This document shows, piece by piece, positions 47,234 to 55,506 of a stretch of DNA of 64,000 bases. Each line of letters begins with the position of its first letter. Within the stretch, counting starts at the first letter, position 1. This DNA comes from Borreliella californiensis (GTDB lineage: Bacteria; Spirochaetota; Spirochaetia; Borreliales; Borreliaceae). The position numbers were made by a program, and so were the translations under genes. Location: the NCBI RefSeq assembly GCF_014205885.1, contig NZ_JACHFB010000001.1, positions 62,001 to 126,000 of the forward strand. The letters are read 5' to 3'. The notes under the pieces were generated by a model, which was not told the origin of the DNA, made no database searches, and saw nothing but the letters and a program-made list of their open reading frames with translations.

Positions 47234-49315
47234 TTAAGATTTGTTTTGATCGTTAAATTTTTTGCGAAGTTCATCAAATATAGTGCTTGGAACTTTTCCA
47301 TACTTTAAGAATTCCATTGAGAATTCTGCTTTTCCTTGGGTAGAAGATCTAAGGACTGTTGAAAATCCAAACATTTCGCTTAAAGGCACCTCAGCCTCAA
47401 CTTTTGAAAAACTTCCATCTTCTAGCGAACCTGTTATTATTCCTCTTCTTTGGTTTAAAAGTCCAAACATATTGCCTTGGAATTCAGTAGGTCCTTCAAG
47501 GGTAACTTTCATTATTGGTTCAAGGATTGTAGGCTTTGCTTTTTCATAAGCCTCTCTAAAAGCACCAATTGCTGCTAATTGGAATGCAATATCAGATGAG
47601 TCAACAATGTGATATTGGCCATCATTGATTGTAATTTTTATGTCAACTATTGGAAAGCCAATTAATGTTCCTCTTTCCATTGCTTTTTGGAATCCTTTGT
47701 CACATGATGGGATATATTCTGTTGGAATTACTCCCCCTTTTATTAGATTAACAAATTCGTATGTTTCTCCTTCTTTATTAAGAGGTTCCATAAACCCTGC
47801 AACTCGTCCAAACTGTCCAGCTCCTCCAGATTGCTTTTTGTGAGTATAGTTAAATTCAGCTTTTCTTGTAATTGTTTCTCTATAGGCTACTTGCGGCATT
47901 CCGGTTTCGACTTCTGCCTTGAACTCTCTTTTCATTCTTTCAATGTAAACTTCTAAGTGCAGCTCTCCCATGCCTTGAATTATTGTTTCGTTTGATTCAC
48001 TGTCAACATAGGTTTTAAATGTTGGATCTTCTTTTGTAAATCTTCCAAGGGCTTTAGCCATATTGTCAGCAGATTTTTTGTCCTTGGGTTTTACAGAAAG
48101 AGAAATTACTGGATCTGGAATAAACATTGATGTCATTGAATAGTTGATCGATGGATCGCAAAACGTATCGCCTGATGCACATTCTATTCCAAATAAAGCA
48201 ACAATGTCACCACTTCCCCCAAATTCAATGTCTTCTGTATTATTAGCGTGCATTCTAATAAGTCTTCCGACTTTGAATTTTTTAGAAGTTCTTGAGTTGA
48301 TAAGTTCTTGCCCTTTTTTTAAAATTCCCTGATAGATTCTGACATAGGTTAACTGTCCATATTGTCCGTCTTCAAGTTTAAATGCAAGAGCAACGGTTGG
48401 GAGTTCGTTGTCAATTTTAAGATCGATTTCTTTTTCATTATTATTGAGGTCAAGAGCGGTGTTTTTTATATCATGAGGGGATGGTAAAAATTTAGTTACA
48501 GCATCTAAGAGCAATTGTACTCCTTTGTTTTTATAAGCAGATCCCATAAATACAGGGCATAACTTTAAAGCTAATGTTCCTGTTCTAGTTGCATTGTATA
48601 TTATTTCAGTGGGGACATCTTTTTCTTCCATATGTAATTCCATAAGTTCATCATTAAAGTCAGCAAGAGTATCGAGCATTATTTCTCGTTTGCTTTTTGC
48701 TTCTTCTAAGAGATCTGAGGGTATTTCTTTTTCTATTATTTCTGTTCCATCTTTTCCTTCAAAATAGTAGGCTTTCATTAATACAAGGTCTATGACTCCA
48801 ATATGTTTGTCTTCTAATCCAATTGGGATTTGCATTAAAACGGAGTTTAAGTCAAGTTTTGATCTTAGTTGATCTTTTACATTGTAGGGATTTGCTCCGG
48901 TTTTATCGCACTTGTTTACAAATGCAAGGCGCGGTACGCTGTATCTTTTAAGTTGTCGATCAACAGTGATTGATTGGGATTGAACTCCTGCAACAGAGTC
49001 AAGAACCAATATTGCTCCGTCAAGCACTCTAAGAGATCTTTCAACTTCAATTGTAAAATCTACGTGACCGGGTGTATCAATAATATTTATTGGAAAATCT
49101 TTCCATTCAACGTGTGTTGCAGCTGATGCTATTGTGATTCCTCTTTCTCTTTCAAGTTCCATTGAATCCATTGTTGCACCAACGCCATCTTTGCCTTTTA
49201 CTTCGTGAATTGCATGAATTTTATTACAATAAAAAAGAATGCGTTCTGTAAGAGTAGTTTTTCCTGAGTCGATGTGTGCGCTAATACCTATGTTTCGCAA
49301 TTTATTGTAGTCCAT
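47234..49315 (-). CDS. fusA: Elongation factor G
   Basis: EF-G is the translocation GTPase. The 693-residue protein shows [15 protein letters not shown] (G1), RERGITI (G2), DTPGHVDF (G3), NKCDKTGA (G4) and domain IV with GQFGRV and [18 protein letters not shown]. burgdorferi carries two EF-G genes, one for translocation and one for recycling; from memory this locus is the translocation form. AGGAGG stands ahead of the ATG with about 11 nt spacing. Confidence 0.94.
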   Translation of the reverse strand: MDYNKLRNIGISAHIDSGKTTLTERILFYCNKIHAIHEVKGKDGVGATMDSMELERERGITIASAATHVEWKDFPINIIDTPGHVDFTIEVERSLRVLDGAILVLDSVAGVQSQSITVDRQLKRYSVPRLAFVNKCDKTGANPYNVKDQLRSKLDLNSVLMQIPIGLEDKHIGVIDLVLMKAYYFEGKDGTEIIEKEIPSDLLEEAKSKREIMLDTLADFNDELMELHMEEKDVPTEIIYNATRTGTLALKLCPVFMGSAYKNKGVQLLLDAVTKFLPSPHDIKNTALDLNNNEKEIDLKIDNELPTVALAFKLEDGQYGQLTYVRIYQGILKKGQELINSRTSKKFKVGRLIRMHANNTEDIEFGGSGDIVALFGIECASGDTFCDPSINYSMTSMFIPDPVISLSVKPKDKKSADNMAKALGRFTKEDPTFKTYVDSESNETIIQGMGELHLEVYIERMKREFKAEVETGMPQVAYRETITRKAEFNYTHKKQSGGAGQFGRVAGFMEPLNKEGETYEFVNLIKGGVIPTEYIPSCDKGFQKAMERGTLIGFPIVDIKITINDGQYHIVDSSDIAFQLAAIGAFREAYEKAKPTILEPIMKVTLEGPTEFQGNMFGLLNQRRGIITGSLEDGSFSKVEAEVPLSEMFGFSTVLRSSTQGKAEFSMEFLKYGKVPSTIFDELRKKFNDQNKS

Positions 49316-49621
49316 TAGACTTTGTTCCTCCTGATGATATGTGCGTAGAAGATTAACTATCTTAGTAATTCTACAAAATTTTTTTTTAAAAATCTATCTT
49401 ATACCGTTTTATATTATTAAATATTTGGAAGTTTAGACTATTTTGTATGATATTTGACAGGTTGCTTGATTAAATTTGTATTAATGTATATCCTTACACT
49501 AGGGAATATATCATTTAGTAGATTTTGATTTTATTGATTAAAACTTTTTATTTTTTATTTAGTGAATTAACTCTTACTTTATTATTATACTCCTTAGATA
49601 ATTAATTTGGAGGAATTTGAG
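49316..49621 (+). other. Divergent intergenic region between fusA and the KTSC gene
   Basis: This 306-nt A/T-rich gap must hold the fusA promoter on the minus strand, which I could not place with confidence. On the plus strand a consensus TTGACA (49454-49459) has TGTATT (49477-49482) 17 bp on, a mediocre -10, which would give a leader of about 130 nt for the KTSC gene. No RNA gene or further ORF is recognised. Confidence 0.4.
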
Positions 49622-49849
49622 TTGGAAACTTTAACGATATCTAATGAATTGAGTAAAATATCACAGGTAGGTTACGATTCTTCTGTGTCTGAGCTTTCTG
49701 TGTTTTTTAAGGATGGAAGAGCTTATAAGTATTTTAAGATTGAACCAAGACATTTTAGTGCAATATCTAAACTTGTTGAGGACAGAAGATCAGTTGGTAA
49801 ATATTTAACAGAAAATGTATTTAACAAATATGACCAAGAAAAGCTTTAA
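49622..49849 (+). CDS. Small KTSC-domain protein
   Basis: A 75-residue protein whose body VGYDSSVSELSVFFKDGRAY, followed by KYFKIEPRHFSAIS and RRSVGKYLTENVFNKY, follows the KTSC pattern (GYD-x-x-x-x-L-x-V-x-F-x-x-G-x-x-Y-x-Y, then GK-Y). KTSC domains are found alone or fused to RNA- or DNA-acting proteins, and their function is unknown. The open frame starts at TTG 49607, but that overlaps GGAGG (49609-49613); TTG 49622 is correctly spaced. Confidence 0.75.
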   Translation: METLTISNELSKISQVGYDSSVSELSVFFKDGRAYKYFKIEPRHFSAISKLVEDRRSVGKYLTENVFNKYDQEKL

Positions 49850-49871
49850 TTTGTTTTTTAGATAGTATTAA

Positions 49872-49902
49872 AAGCCCTTTTGTTTTTAAAGCAGGAGGGC
49901 TT
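49872..49902 (+). terminator. Possible terminator after the KTSC gene
   Basis: AAGCCCT (49872-49878) and AGGGCTT (49896-49902) form a 7-bp stem with a 17-nt loop, about 23 nt after the stop, followed by TATTTAT. GC content is high for the region. The U-tract is poor, so confidence is moderate. Confidence 0.45.
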
Positions 49903-50090
49903 ATTTATGCTTATAACTAGCTTTTAGAGTGATAAATTTTGTTTTATAATCATCAAGATGGTTTATTTAATTTTAAAATTCAGCAGCATTGAAGTTTTAC
50001 ATTTTGATTATTATTAGATTTAGTGTTATTTTGCTGCTTTGAATAATTTAAATAGTATAAATAAGTATTAAGGATTCAAGTAAATTTTTT

Positions 50091-50618
50091 ATGTATAAAT
50101 TGTTATTTATTATTGTTTTTGTTTTGTCTTGCAGTTCTATTTTTAAGGAATATCAAAACATATCAGGTGAATACTTTAAGCTTGCTAAATTAAATGAAGA
50201 GCTTGGTAATGATGAGACCTCTGTTTTGCTTTATGAAAAATCTATTAAATTTAATATTAATGCTGGTGATGATGCAAGCTACAATTTTATTTTAGCTTGC
50301 ATTAATTTGAAAAAATATTCAGAGGCTGAGGTGAAACTTAATTCTATTATAAAAGAAGATCCAGAAAATATTTTGTTAATTAATCTTAAAGGATATTTGC
50401 TATTTAAGAAAAATGATTTAGACAATGCTTTGACTAATTATTTGAAAACTCTAGAATTTGCTCCTGCAAATAAAGAGGCTCTATTTAATATTTTTTACAT
50501 TTACCATTTAAAGAGCGACAAAAAAAATGCAAAAAAATATCTCTCAAAATATAAAGAGCTAAATCATCCTATACCAAGTGGTGTGGAAGAAATAGTGTCT
50601 TCGGTTCTTAAGAGTTAA
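50091..50618 (+). CDS. Tetratricopeptide-repeat lipoprotein
   Basis: The 175-residue protein starts YKLLFIIVFVLSCSS, a lipoprotein signal with C14 at the lipobox. The mature part has TPR units (FKLAKLNEELG-like, written here as YFKLAKLNEELGNDETSVLL; ACINLKKYSEAEVKLNSIIK; YLLFKKNDLDNALTNYLKTL). It is likely an envelope scaffold. The nearest AAGGA lies far (about 17 nt) from the ATG, so the start is less certain. Confidence 0.78.
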   Translation: MYKLLFIIVFVLSCSSIFKEYQNISGEYFKLAKLNEELGNDETSVLLYEKSIKFNINAGDDASYNFILACINLKKYSEAEVKLNSIIKEDPENILLINLKGYLLFKKNDLDNALTNYLKTLEFAPANKEALFNIFYIYHLKSDKKNAKKYLSKYKELNHPIPSGVEEIVSSVLKS

Positions 50619-50673
50619 TTTTTTAGTTTTTTGTTTGCTTTTTACTTTGTGGCAATCTTTATGTTAATTATTA

Positions 50674-50679
50674 TATAAT
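50674..50679 (+). promoter_or_regulatory. Pribnow box upstream of the beta-barrel gene
   Basis: A perfect TATAAT at 50674-50679, 60 nt ahead of the ATG at 50740. The -35 is weak (TGGCAA at 50650-50655 with 18 bp spacing). It fits a separate promoter for this outer-membrane-type gene. Confidence 0.4.
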
Positions 50680-50739
50680 TAAGGTATGCAATATAAACCC
50701 TGTTTTATCTTTCATAAATTTTTGTAGGAGAGTTTGTAT

Positions 50740-51390
50740 ATGATTAGGTTTAAAGTTTTAATTTTATGTTTGTTTGGTACTTTTGTGGTCAATGGTTTTA
50801 CAGATACTAATTTTGAATTCAATTTTGGTGGTGGGGTTGCTTTTCCTGTTAGTCCCTTTTCAAGCTTTTACAATGAGGCTTTAGAGATTAATGCAAAGCT
50901 TAAGCAAAATTTGCCTTCAAATTTATCCCCAATAGAAAAAGAAGAGATAGTCCAAAATTTTTCTGATTTAGCCAATATTGCTAAAGCTGGAATAAAATAT
51001 GGATCTTACGCTCAATTTGGTGCTAAATTTGATGATTTTGTTTCTATTGGATTTGAGCTTTTGTTTGACATGAATCTTCTTAAAGCAATAAAGCGTTCAG
51101 ATGGAACTGCAAATGAAAATTTCTCGTTTATTATGGCAATAACGCCAAGATTTTATACCAAATTAGATTTTTTTGTTTTAGCTTTAGCGTTTTTCACAGG
51201 TCCTAAAGTTAATATAGTGACTTCTTCTGCAGACTCTGTTTTAGCAGAACTAGGAACAATGGGCTGGGATATTGGTGCTAGGCTTTCATTTTCTTTTGTA
51301 ATTCTTGAAGGTTATTATGTTTGGAATATTAAAAACCCTAAATTTTCTGATTTCAAGTTTGGAATAGGTTTTGAATTTGGAATTGTGTAG
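50740..51390 (+). CDS. Predicted outer-membrane beta-barrel protein
   Basis: The 216-residue product has a signal peptide (IRFKVLILCLFGTFVVNGF) and then alternating polar/apolar strands with aromatic girdles: NFEFNFGGGVAFPVS, YGSYAQFGAKFDDFVSIGFE, FSFIMAITPRFYTKLDFFVL, GWDIGARLSFSFVILEGYYV, and a final FKFGIGFEFGIV. That pattern fits a small 8-stranded barrel. Family not identified. A TTG at 50734 opens the frame, but ATG 50740 is 9 nt from AGGAG and is preferred. It is a candidate surface protein (inference). Confidence 0.62.
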   Translation: MIRFKVLILCLFGTFVVNGFTDTNFEFNFGGGVAFPVSPFSSFYNEALEINAKLKQNLPSNLSPIEKEEIVQNFSDLANIAKAGIKYGSYAQFGAKFDDFVSIGFELLFDMNLLKAIKRSDGTANENFSFIMAITPRFYTKLDFFVLALAFFTGPKVNIVTSSADSVLAELGTMGWDIGARLSFSFVILEGYYVWNIKNPKFSDFKFGIGFEFGIV

Positions 51391-51590
51391 TTTAGTTAAT
51401 TTTGTTTTTATGATTATGTATAATATTTGTTTTTGTTATTAATAGAATTTTTTAATTTTAATTTTTATTATTAAAGCTAAAATATTTTAATGACTTTACT
51501 TTAAAAAATTTTAGTTATTTTTGTGTGTATAAGTTTTAGTAATTATTAAATTAAGATTGTTAAGATTTTTAAAAAAGAACGAGGAACTGG

Positions 51591-52811
51591 GTGAATTTAC
51601 TTAAAAAAAAATCAATAGGAATTATTGCTTGTCCTGGAGGTAGGGTTTTTGCTAGCAAAATAATAGAAGAGCTTGACAAAATATTTATAAATATTGAAAA
51701 TGAAATTGTAGAAAGTATATGCCAAGATTCTAAGGCCTTAAAGGAAGAAATTTTTAAGATTGAAAAAGTTTTATCTCCTTTTTTAGAAGGGCTTAGTTTA
51801 TCTACTCTTAAAAGCAAAGAACCTTTAGAAATTCCTGTAAAATTTGTTAAATTTGCCAATGGTGAATTTAAAACTGAAATTTTAAAAACAATCAGGAATA
51901 AGGATATTTTTATTGTTCAAGATGTTGCTAATGCTTATGAAGTTGAGATAAGCAATAGTGAAAAAATAATTATGACAGTTAATGATCACATAATGAATTT
52001 AATGACAACAATAGATGCTTGTATGCAGGCCAAGGCCAATTCTGTTAGTGTTATTATTCCGTCTTATCCTTATTCAAGGCAAGACAAAAAGCATTCAAGA
52101 GAATGTTTAACAGCAAGTCTTATTGGAAGATTTTTAGAAGAGCTGGGTATTAGACATATTTTAACTTTGGATATTCACTCAAAGGCCATTGAGAATGTAT
52201 TTAGGAAAGTTTATTTTGAGAATTTAAATGTTTCTTATGAAATCTTTAATTCTCTTAAGGATTTAATAGACATTAGAGATTCTAATTTGGTTATTGTTTC
52301 ACCCGATACGGGTGCTGTAAGTAGAAATAAATTTTTTGCATCAAGCCTTAAGAGTCCTCTTGCTTTGCTTTATAAGGAGAGAGATTATTTAAGAGTTTCA
52401 AATGATGTTGCTGATTCAAATATTTCTGTAACCAAGCTTTTAGGCGATGTTGAAGGTAAGAATGTTTTTATGAGTGATGACATGTTAGCTACTGGGAGTA
52501 CTTTAATTAAGGCAATGAAATTGCTTAAAAGCATGGGTGCTAAAAAGATTATATGTGGGATTAGTTTGCCGTTTTTTAATGGAGACGCTATTAAATATTT
52601 TGATAAAGCTTATGAGGAGGGATATTTTTATAAGATAATTGGAACGAATGCCGTTTGTCATAATGATGAATTAATAAATAAGTCCTGGTATCATGAGGCT
52701 AATGTTGCGCCTCTTTTTGCGGAGGCAATATTTGCAATATATAATAAAGTTGGTTTAGAAAAAATTCTTGATAGAAAGGATGATATTCAAAAATTGATTA
52801 CTAAGGGTTAA
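51591..52811 (+). CDS. prs: Ribose-phosphate pyrophosphokinase, long divergent form
   Basis: Prs makes PRPP, needed for purine salvage and NAD. The core is clear: SYPYSRQDKKHSRECLTASL, LTLDIHSKAI, VVSPDTG-type SPDTGAVSRNKFF and the PRPP loop SDDMLATGST. At 406 residues it is about 90 longer than typical Prs (about 315). Roughly 45-60 extra residues (IFINIENEIVESICQDSKAL region) sit between the first strand and the FANGEFKTEI motif. The start is GTG 51591 after GAGGA. It lies 3 nt before the FGGY kinase. Confidence 0.88.
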   Translation: MNLLKKKSIGIIACPGGRVFASKIIEELDKIFINIENEIVESICQDSKALKEEIFKIEKVLSPFLEGLSLSTLKSKEPLEIPVKFVKFANGEFKTEILKTIRNKDIFIVQDVANAYEVEISNSEKIIMTVNDHIMNLMTTIDACMQAKANSVSVIIPSYPYSRQDKKHSRECLTASLIGRFLEELGIRHILTLDIHSKAIENVFRKVYFENLNVSYEIFNSLKDLIDIRDSNLVIVSPDTGAVSRNKFFASSLKSPLALLYKERDYLRVSNDVADSNISVTKLLGDVEGKNVFMSDDMLATGSTLIKAMKLLKSMGAKKIICGISLPFFNGDAIKYFDKAYEEGYFYKIIGTNAVCHNDELINKSWYHEANVAPLFAEAIFAIYNKVGLEKILDRKDDIQKLITKG

Positions 52812-52814
52812 TTT

Positions 52815-54179
52815 ATGAATGCTCTTAGTATTGATATTGGCAGCAGTGTTTTAAAGGCAGCATTAGTTAGTTCTGAAGGCGGTGTTTTAAGTTATATTGA
52901 TGTTAGTTATTCAGATTATTTTGAAGTTGATTTCGAAAATTTTGACTTTAATATATGGCTTTTTTCTTTTAAGAAAGCCATATCCAATTTTAAGTCTAAC
53001 AAAATAGATTGCATTTCTATTAGTGGTATTTCACCATGTTTAATTGCTTTAAATTCAAATTTAATTCCTTTAGAAGTTTTGCATTGGAATTCCCTTAAAA
53101 TTAAACCTTATTATAGAGGTAAGTCTGTATTTTTACCCTATGTGCTTAGTACGGTTGAGAGAGGAACATATTCTAAAATAAGCTATTTTGTTTCTTGTTT
53201 TGAGTATTTTATTTATTTGCTTACAGAAAAGCTTTTTACAAGCTTTCCGAGCATAGAGTATATTCCTTTTATTTGGGATGATATAGAGATAAAAAAATAT
53301 GGGCTTGACAAGAACAAATTTCCTCCGTTCATAAAAATGGGAGAAAATGTTGGTGTTGTAACTTATAAAGCCGGGGTTGAATTTGGGCTAAATAGTGGAA
53401 TTAGTGTAATTAATGCGGGATCAGATTATTTGAGTGTTTTGGTGGGGAGCGGCGCTTTTAAGGAAGGAATTGTTTCAAATAGAATGGGTACAAGTGAGGG
53501 GTTTAATTTTGTTTCAAGTACATATTTACCAGGATTTTCTCTAGAATATCCTTATTTTTTAGAAGGATTTTTTATTATTGGGAGAATTGTTCCTTTTGGA
53601 TATTTGATTCAATTATTGAAAGACAGTTTTTATAAGAAAAGTTTAACTTTTGAGTTACTCTTAAAAAAGATTGTTAAAAGTCCCTCTTTAAATAATGTAT
53701 ACTTTTATCCAAGCAAAATTAAACTTTTTAATGATTTATTTATTTTGGATTCTTGTCTTTATAAAGATTTAAGTAAAGGAATTTTTGGTAGTATTAAAAA
53801 TCCATTAGAGATTGGTTTATCAATGCTTGAGTTTGTATGTTTTGCTTTTTACAATAGATTGGTAGAGCTAAAAGACCGTAAAAAAGAAATTTTGAGTATT
53901 TTTGTTAGTGGATCTAATTCTGATAATTTGCTTTTAAATCAAATAAAAGCAAATATTCTTGGCAAAGATTTAAAGATTTTTGATTTCAAGCATTCAGAGA
54001 TTATTGGGGGAGCAATTCAAGCATTTTATTCTTTAAGAGAATTTGGTAGCTTAAATGATTCTTTTTTAAAACTTACAAAGATTAAGCATGTTGTTTCGCC
54101 CATTATTGAGATTCATGAAGAATATTTAGAAAAATATCAAAAATATATTAATAATTATAGTCTATTTGTTAACGGGTAA
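52815..54179 (+). CDS. xylB: FGGY-family carbohydrate kinase (xylulokinase-like)
   Basis: A 454-residue ASKHA sugar kinase. It opens NALSIDIGSSVLKAALVS (phosphate 1), has the adenosine-side motif NAGSDYLSVLVGSGAFKEG and MGTSEGFNF, and a late FVSGSNSDNLLLNQIKANIL plus GGAIQAFYSL. Similarity is looser than a textbook xylulokinase and the true sugar is unknown. It starts 3 nt after prs, suggesting a joint pentose-phosphate role. Its 3' end overlaps the convergent SPOR gene by 18 nt. Confidence 0.78.
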   Translation: MNALSIDIGSSVLKAALVSSEGGVLSYIDVSYSDYFEVDFENFDFNIWLFSFKKAISNFKSNKIDCISISGISPCLIALNSNLIPLEVLHWNSLKIKPYYRGKSVFLPYVLSTVERGTYSKISYFVSCFEYFIYLLTEKLFTSFPSIEYIPFIWDDIEIKKYGLDKNKFPPFIKMGENVGVVTYKAGVEFGLNSGISVINAGSDYLSVLVGSGAFKEGIVSNRMGTSEGFNFVSSTYLPGFSLEYPYFLEGFFIIGRIVPFGYLIQLLKDSFYKKSLTFELLLKKIVKSPSLNNVYFYPSKIKLFNDLFILDSCLYKDLSKGIFGSIKNPLEIGLSMLEFVCFAFYNRLVELKDRKKEILSIFVSGSNSDNLLLNQIKANILGKDLKIFDFKHSEIIGGAIQAFYSLREFGSLNDSFLKLTKIKHVVSPIIEIHEEYLEKYQKYINNYSLFVNG

Positions 54180-54905
54180 TATATAAGTTTCTTTAAATTC
54201 GCCTATTCCTGCTATTTTTTTGAATTCCGCTTTTGCTTCTGATTTTGTTTTATAAGGACCAGATCTTACTCTGTAAATATCTTTGTTATCTACTGTTGCA
54301 GAATATATTTTAGCAACTATATTATATTTAAGTAATTTTTGAATATAGTTGTCTGCATTGATTGGGTCTGAGAGTGATACAAATTGTATGTAATATTCTG
54401 TATTAGGATCATATATGTTATCAATATTTAAAGGTTTTTGGGCTATGGATTGAGGTTTTTCAATAGGTTTTGATTTCTGAGAAGTATTAGGTATTTTTTG
54501 AGTTGTGGATTGAGGTTTTTCAATAGTTTTTGATTTCTGAGAAGTATTAGGTATTTTTTGAGTTGTGGATTGAGGCTTTTTAATAGTTTTTGATTTCTGA
54601 GAAGTACTAGTTGTTTTGTTTGCAGGGGTTTTTTCTTTATTTAAATCTTGTGTTAAATCTATGATTATTTCATTTTGAGTTTCAGATACCTTTAAAGATT
54701 TTTCATTTTGGTCAACGTTTTCTAAGGTGTTTTGATCTTTCTCTTCTTCTAAAATAATATTTTTTTCTGCAATGTCTGAGGCCAAATTTTTGTTTGGAAA
54801 AAAAATAATTGTCCCAAGAAATATTATGATACAAACTGTTGCAATCGAGGTTAATGCTACAAAAAATCCTTTATTATTATCATTGTTTTCATTCAAATCT
54901 TTCAT
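54162..54905 (-). CDS. SPOR-domain membrane protein with tandem repeats
   Basis: The 247-residue protein has a cytoplasmic head, a membrane helix (VALTSIATVCIIIFLGTIIF), a long disordered linker that contains three near-identical 20-residue repeats (TSQKSKTIEKPQSTTQKIPN type) and a C-terminal SPOR domain (TEYYIQFVSLSDPINADNYI, then YRVRSGPYKTKSEAKAEFKK). SPOR domains bind glycan strands stripped of peptides, chiefly at division septa, so a septal role is inferred. It overlaps coaE by 17 nt. Confidence 0.82.
   Translation of the reverse strand: MKDLNENNDNNKGFFVALTSIATVCIIIFLGTIIFFPNKNLASDIAEKNIILEEEKDQNTLENVDQNEKSLKVSETQNEIIIDLTQDLNKEKTPANKTTSTSQKSKTIKKPQSTTQKIPNTSQKSKTIEKPQSTTQKIPNTSQKSKPIEKPQSIAQKPLNIDNIYDPNTEYYIQFVSLSDPINADNYIQKLLKYNIVAKIYSATVDNKDIYRVRSGPYKTKSEAKAEFKKIAGIGEFKETYILPVNK
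54432..54610 (-). repeat. 60-bp tandem repeat, about three copies, inside the SPOR gene
   Basis: The sequence recurs with an exact 60-nt period; for example TTTTTGATTTCTGAGAAGTA recurs at 54466, 54526 and 54586 with one or two changes. Units are in frame (20 codons each) and encode the Ser/Lys/Pro/Thr linker, so copy-number change would alter linker length without breaking the protein. Confidence 0.85.
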
Positions 54906-55506
54906 AGTTCATTATCTCCTGCATTTTTTTTTCAATTTCTTTTTCTAGATATGCATAGTTCTTGTTATTAATTATATTGATTATTTTTAAGTTTATAATA
55001 TTTTTTTTAAAAAAAATATCTTTTTGGATTTTGAGCATTTTATTGATTATATTTGAGTCAATGTTTGGCATAGAATATGATAATCTATTTTTTATTATAG
55101 AATTCTTTGTCTTAAGCACAATTATATAGTCACAAAGTTTTTCTAAATTTATTTTAAAAAGTAAAGCAGCATTAATTATTATTTTTGTAGATTGGTTTTG
55201 GATTAAAATTTTTTTTATTTTTCTGAGTATGATTGGGTGTGATATGCTTTCAAGTTTTTTTAATTCTTTATTGTCATTAAATACAAGATTTCTTAGTATA
55301 AGTTTGTCTATTTCATTTTTAGTATTTAATATTTTTTGACCAAATATTTCAACTATTTCTTCTTTTTTTTCATGTAATACCAAATGTCCAAGCTTATCTG
55401 CATTTATTTCGTAAAATCCATATTTATTGCCAATTATTTTTGAAGCAGTATCTTTGCCAGATGCAATTCTTCCTGTTATTCCAATTATTAATGGATTTCT
55501 CCCCAC
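54889..55506 (-). CDS. coaE: Dephospho-CoA kinase
   Basis: CoaE performs the last step of CoA synthesis. The 205-residue P-loop kinase starts PLIIGITGRIASGKDTASKI (Walker A GRIASGKDT), then NADKLGHLVLHEKKEEIVEI (substrate Asp), ISHPIILRKI and INAALLFKINLEKLCDYIIV. It overlaps polA by 19 nt at its start and the SPOR gene by 17 nt at its end, as part of a tight operon. The polA-coaE pairing is frequent in bacteria. Confidence 0.92.
   Translation of the reverse strand: MGRNPLIIGITGRIASGKDTASKIIGNKYGFYEINADKLGHLVLHEKKEEIVEIFGQKILNTKNEIDKLILRNLVFNDNKELKKLESISHPIILRKIKKILIQNQSTKIIINAALLFKINLEKLCDYIIVLKTKNSIIKNRLSYSMPNIDSNIINKMLKIQKDIFFKKNIINLKIINIINNKNYAYLEKEIEKKMQEIMNYERFE

Noticed and set aside
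46987..47301. 104-codon minus-strand ORF across the fusA/BI-1 junction
   Set aside because: Different frame of two clear genes; no own ribosome binding site or protein-like composition.
54432..54610. CRISPR array
   Set aside because: Repeats are contiguous 60-nt coding units without spacers; no cas gene in the window.
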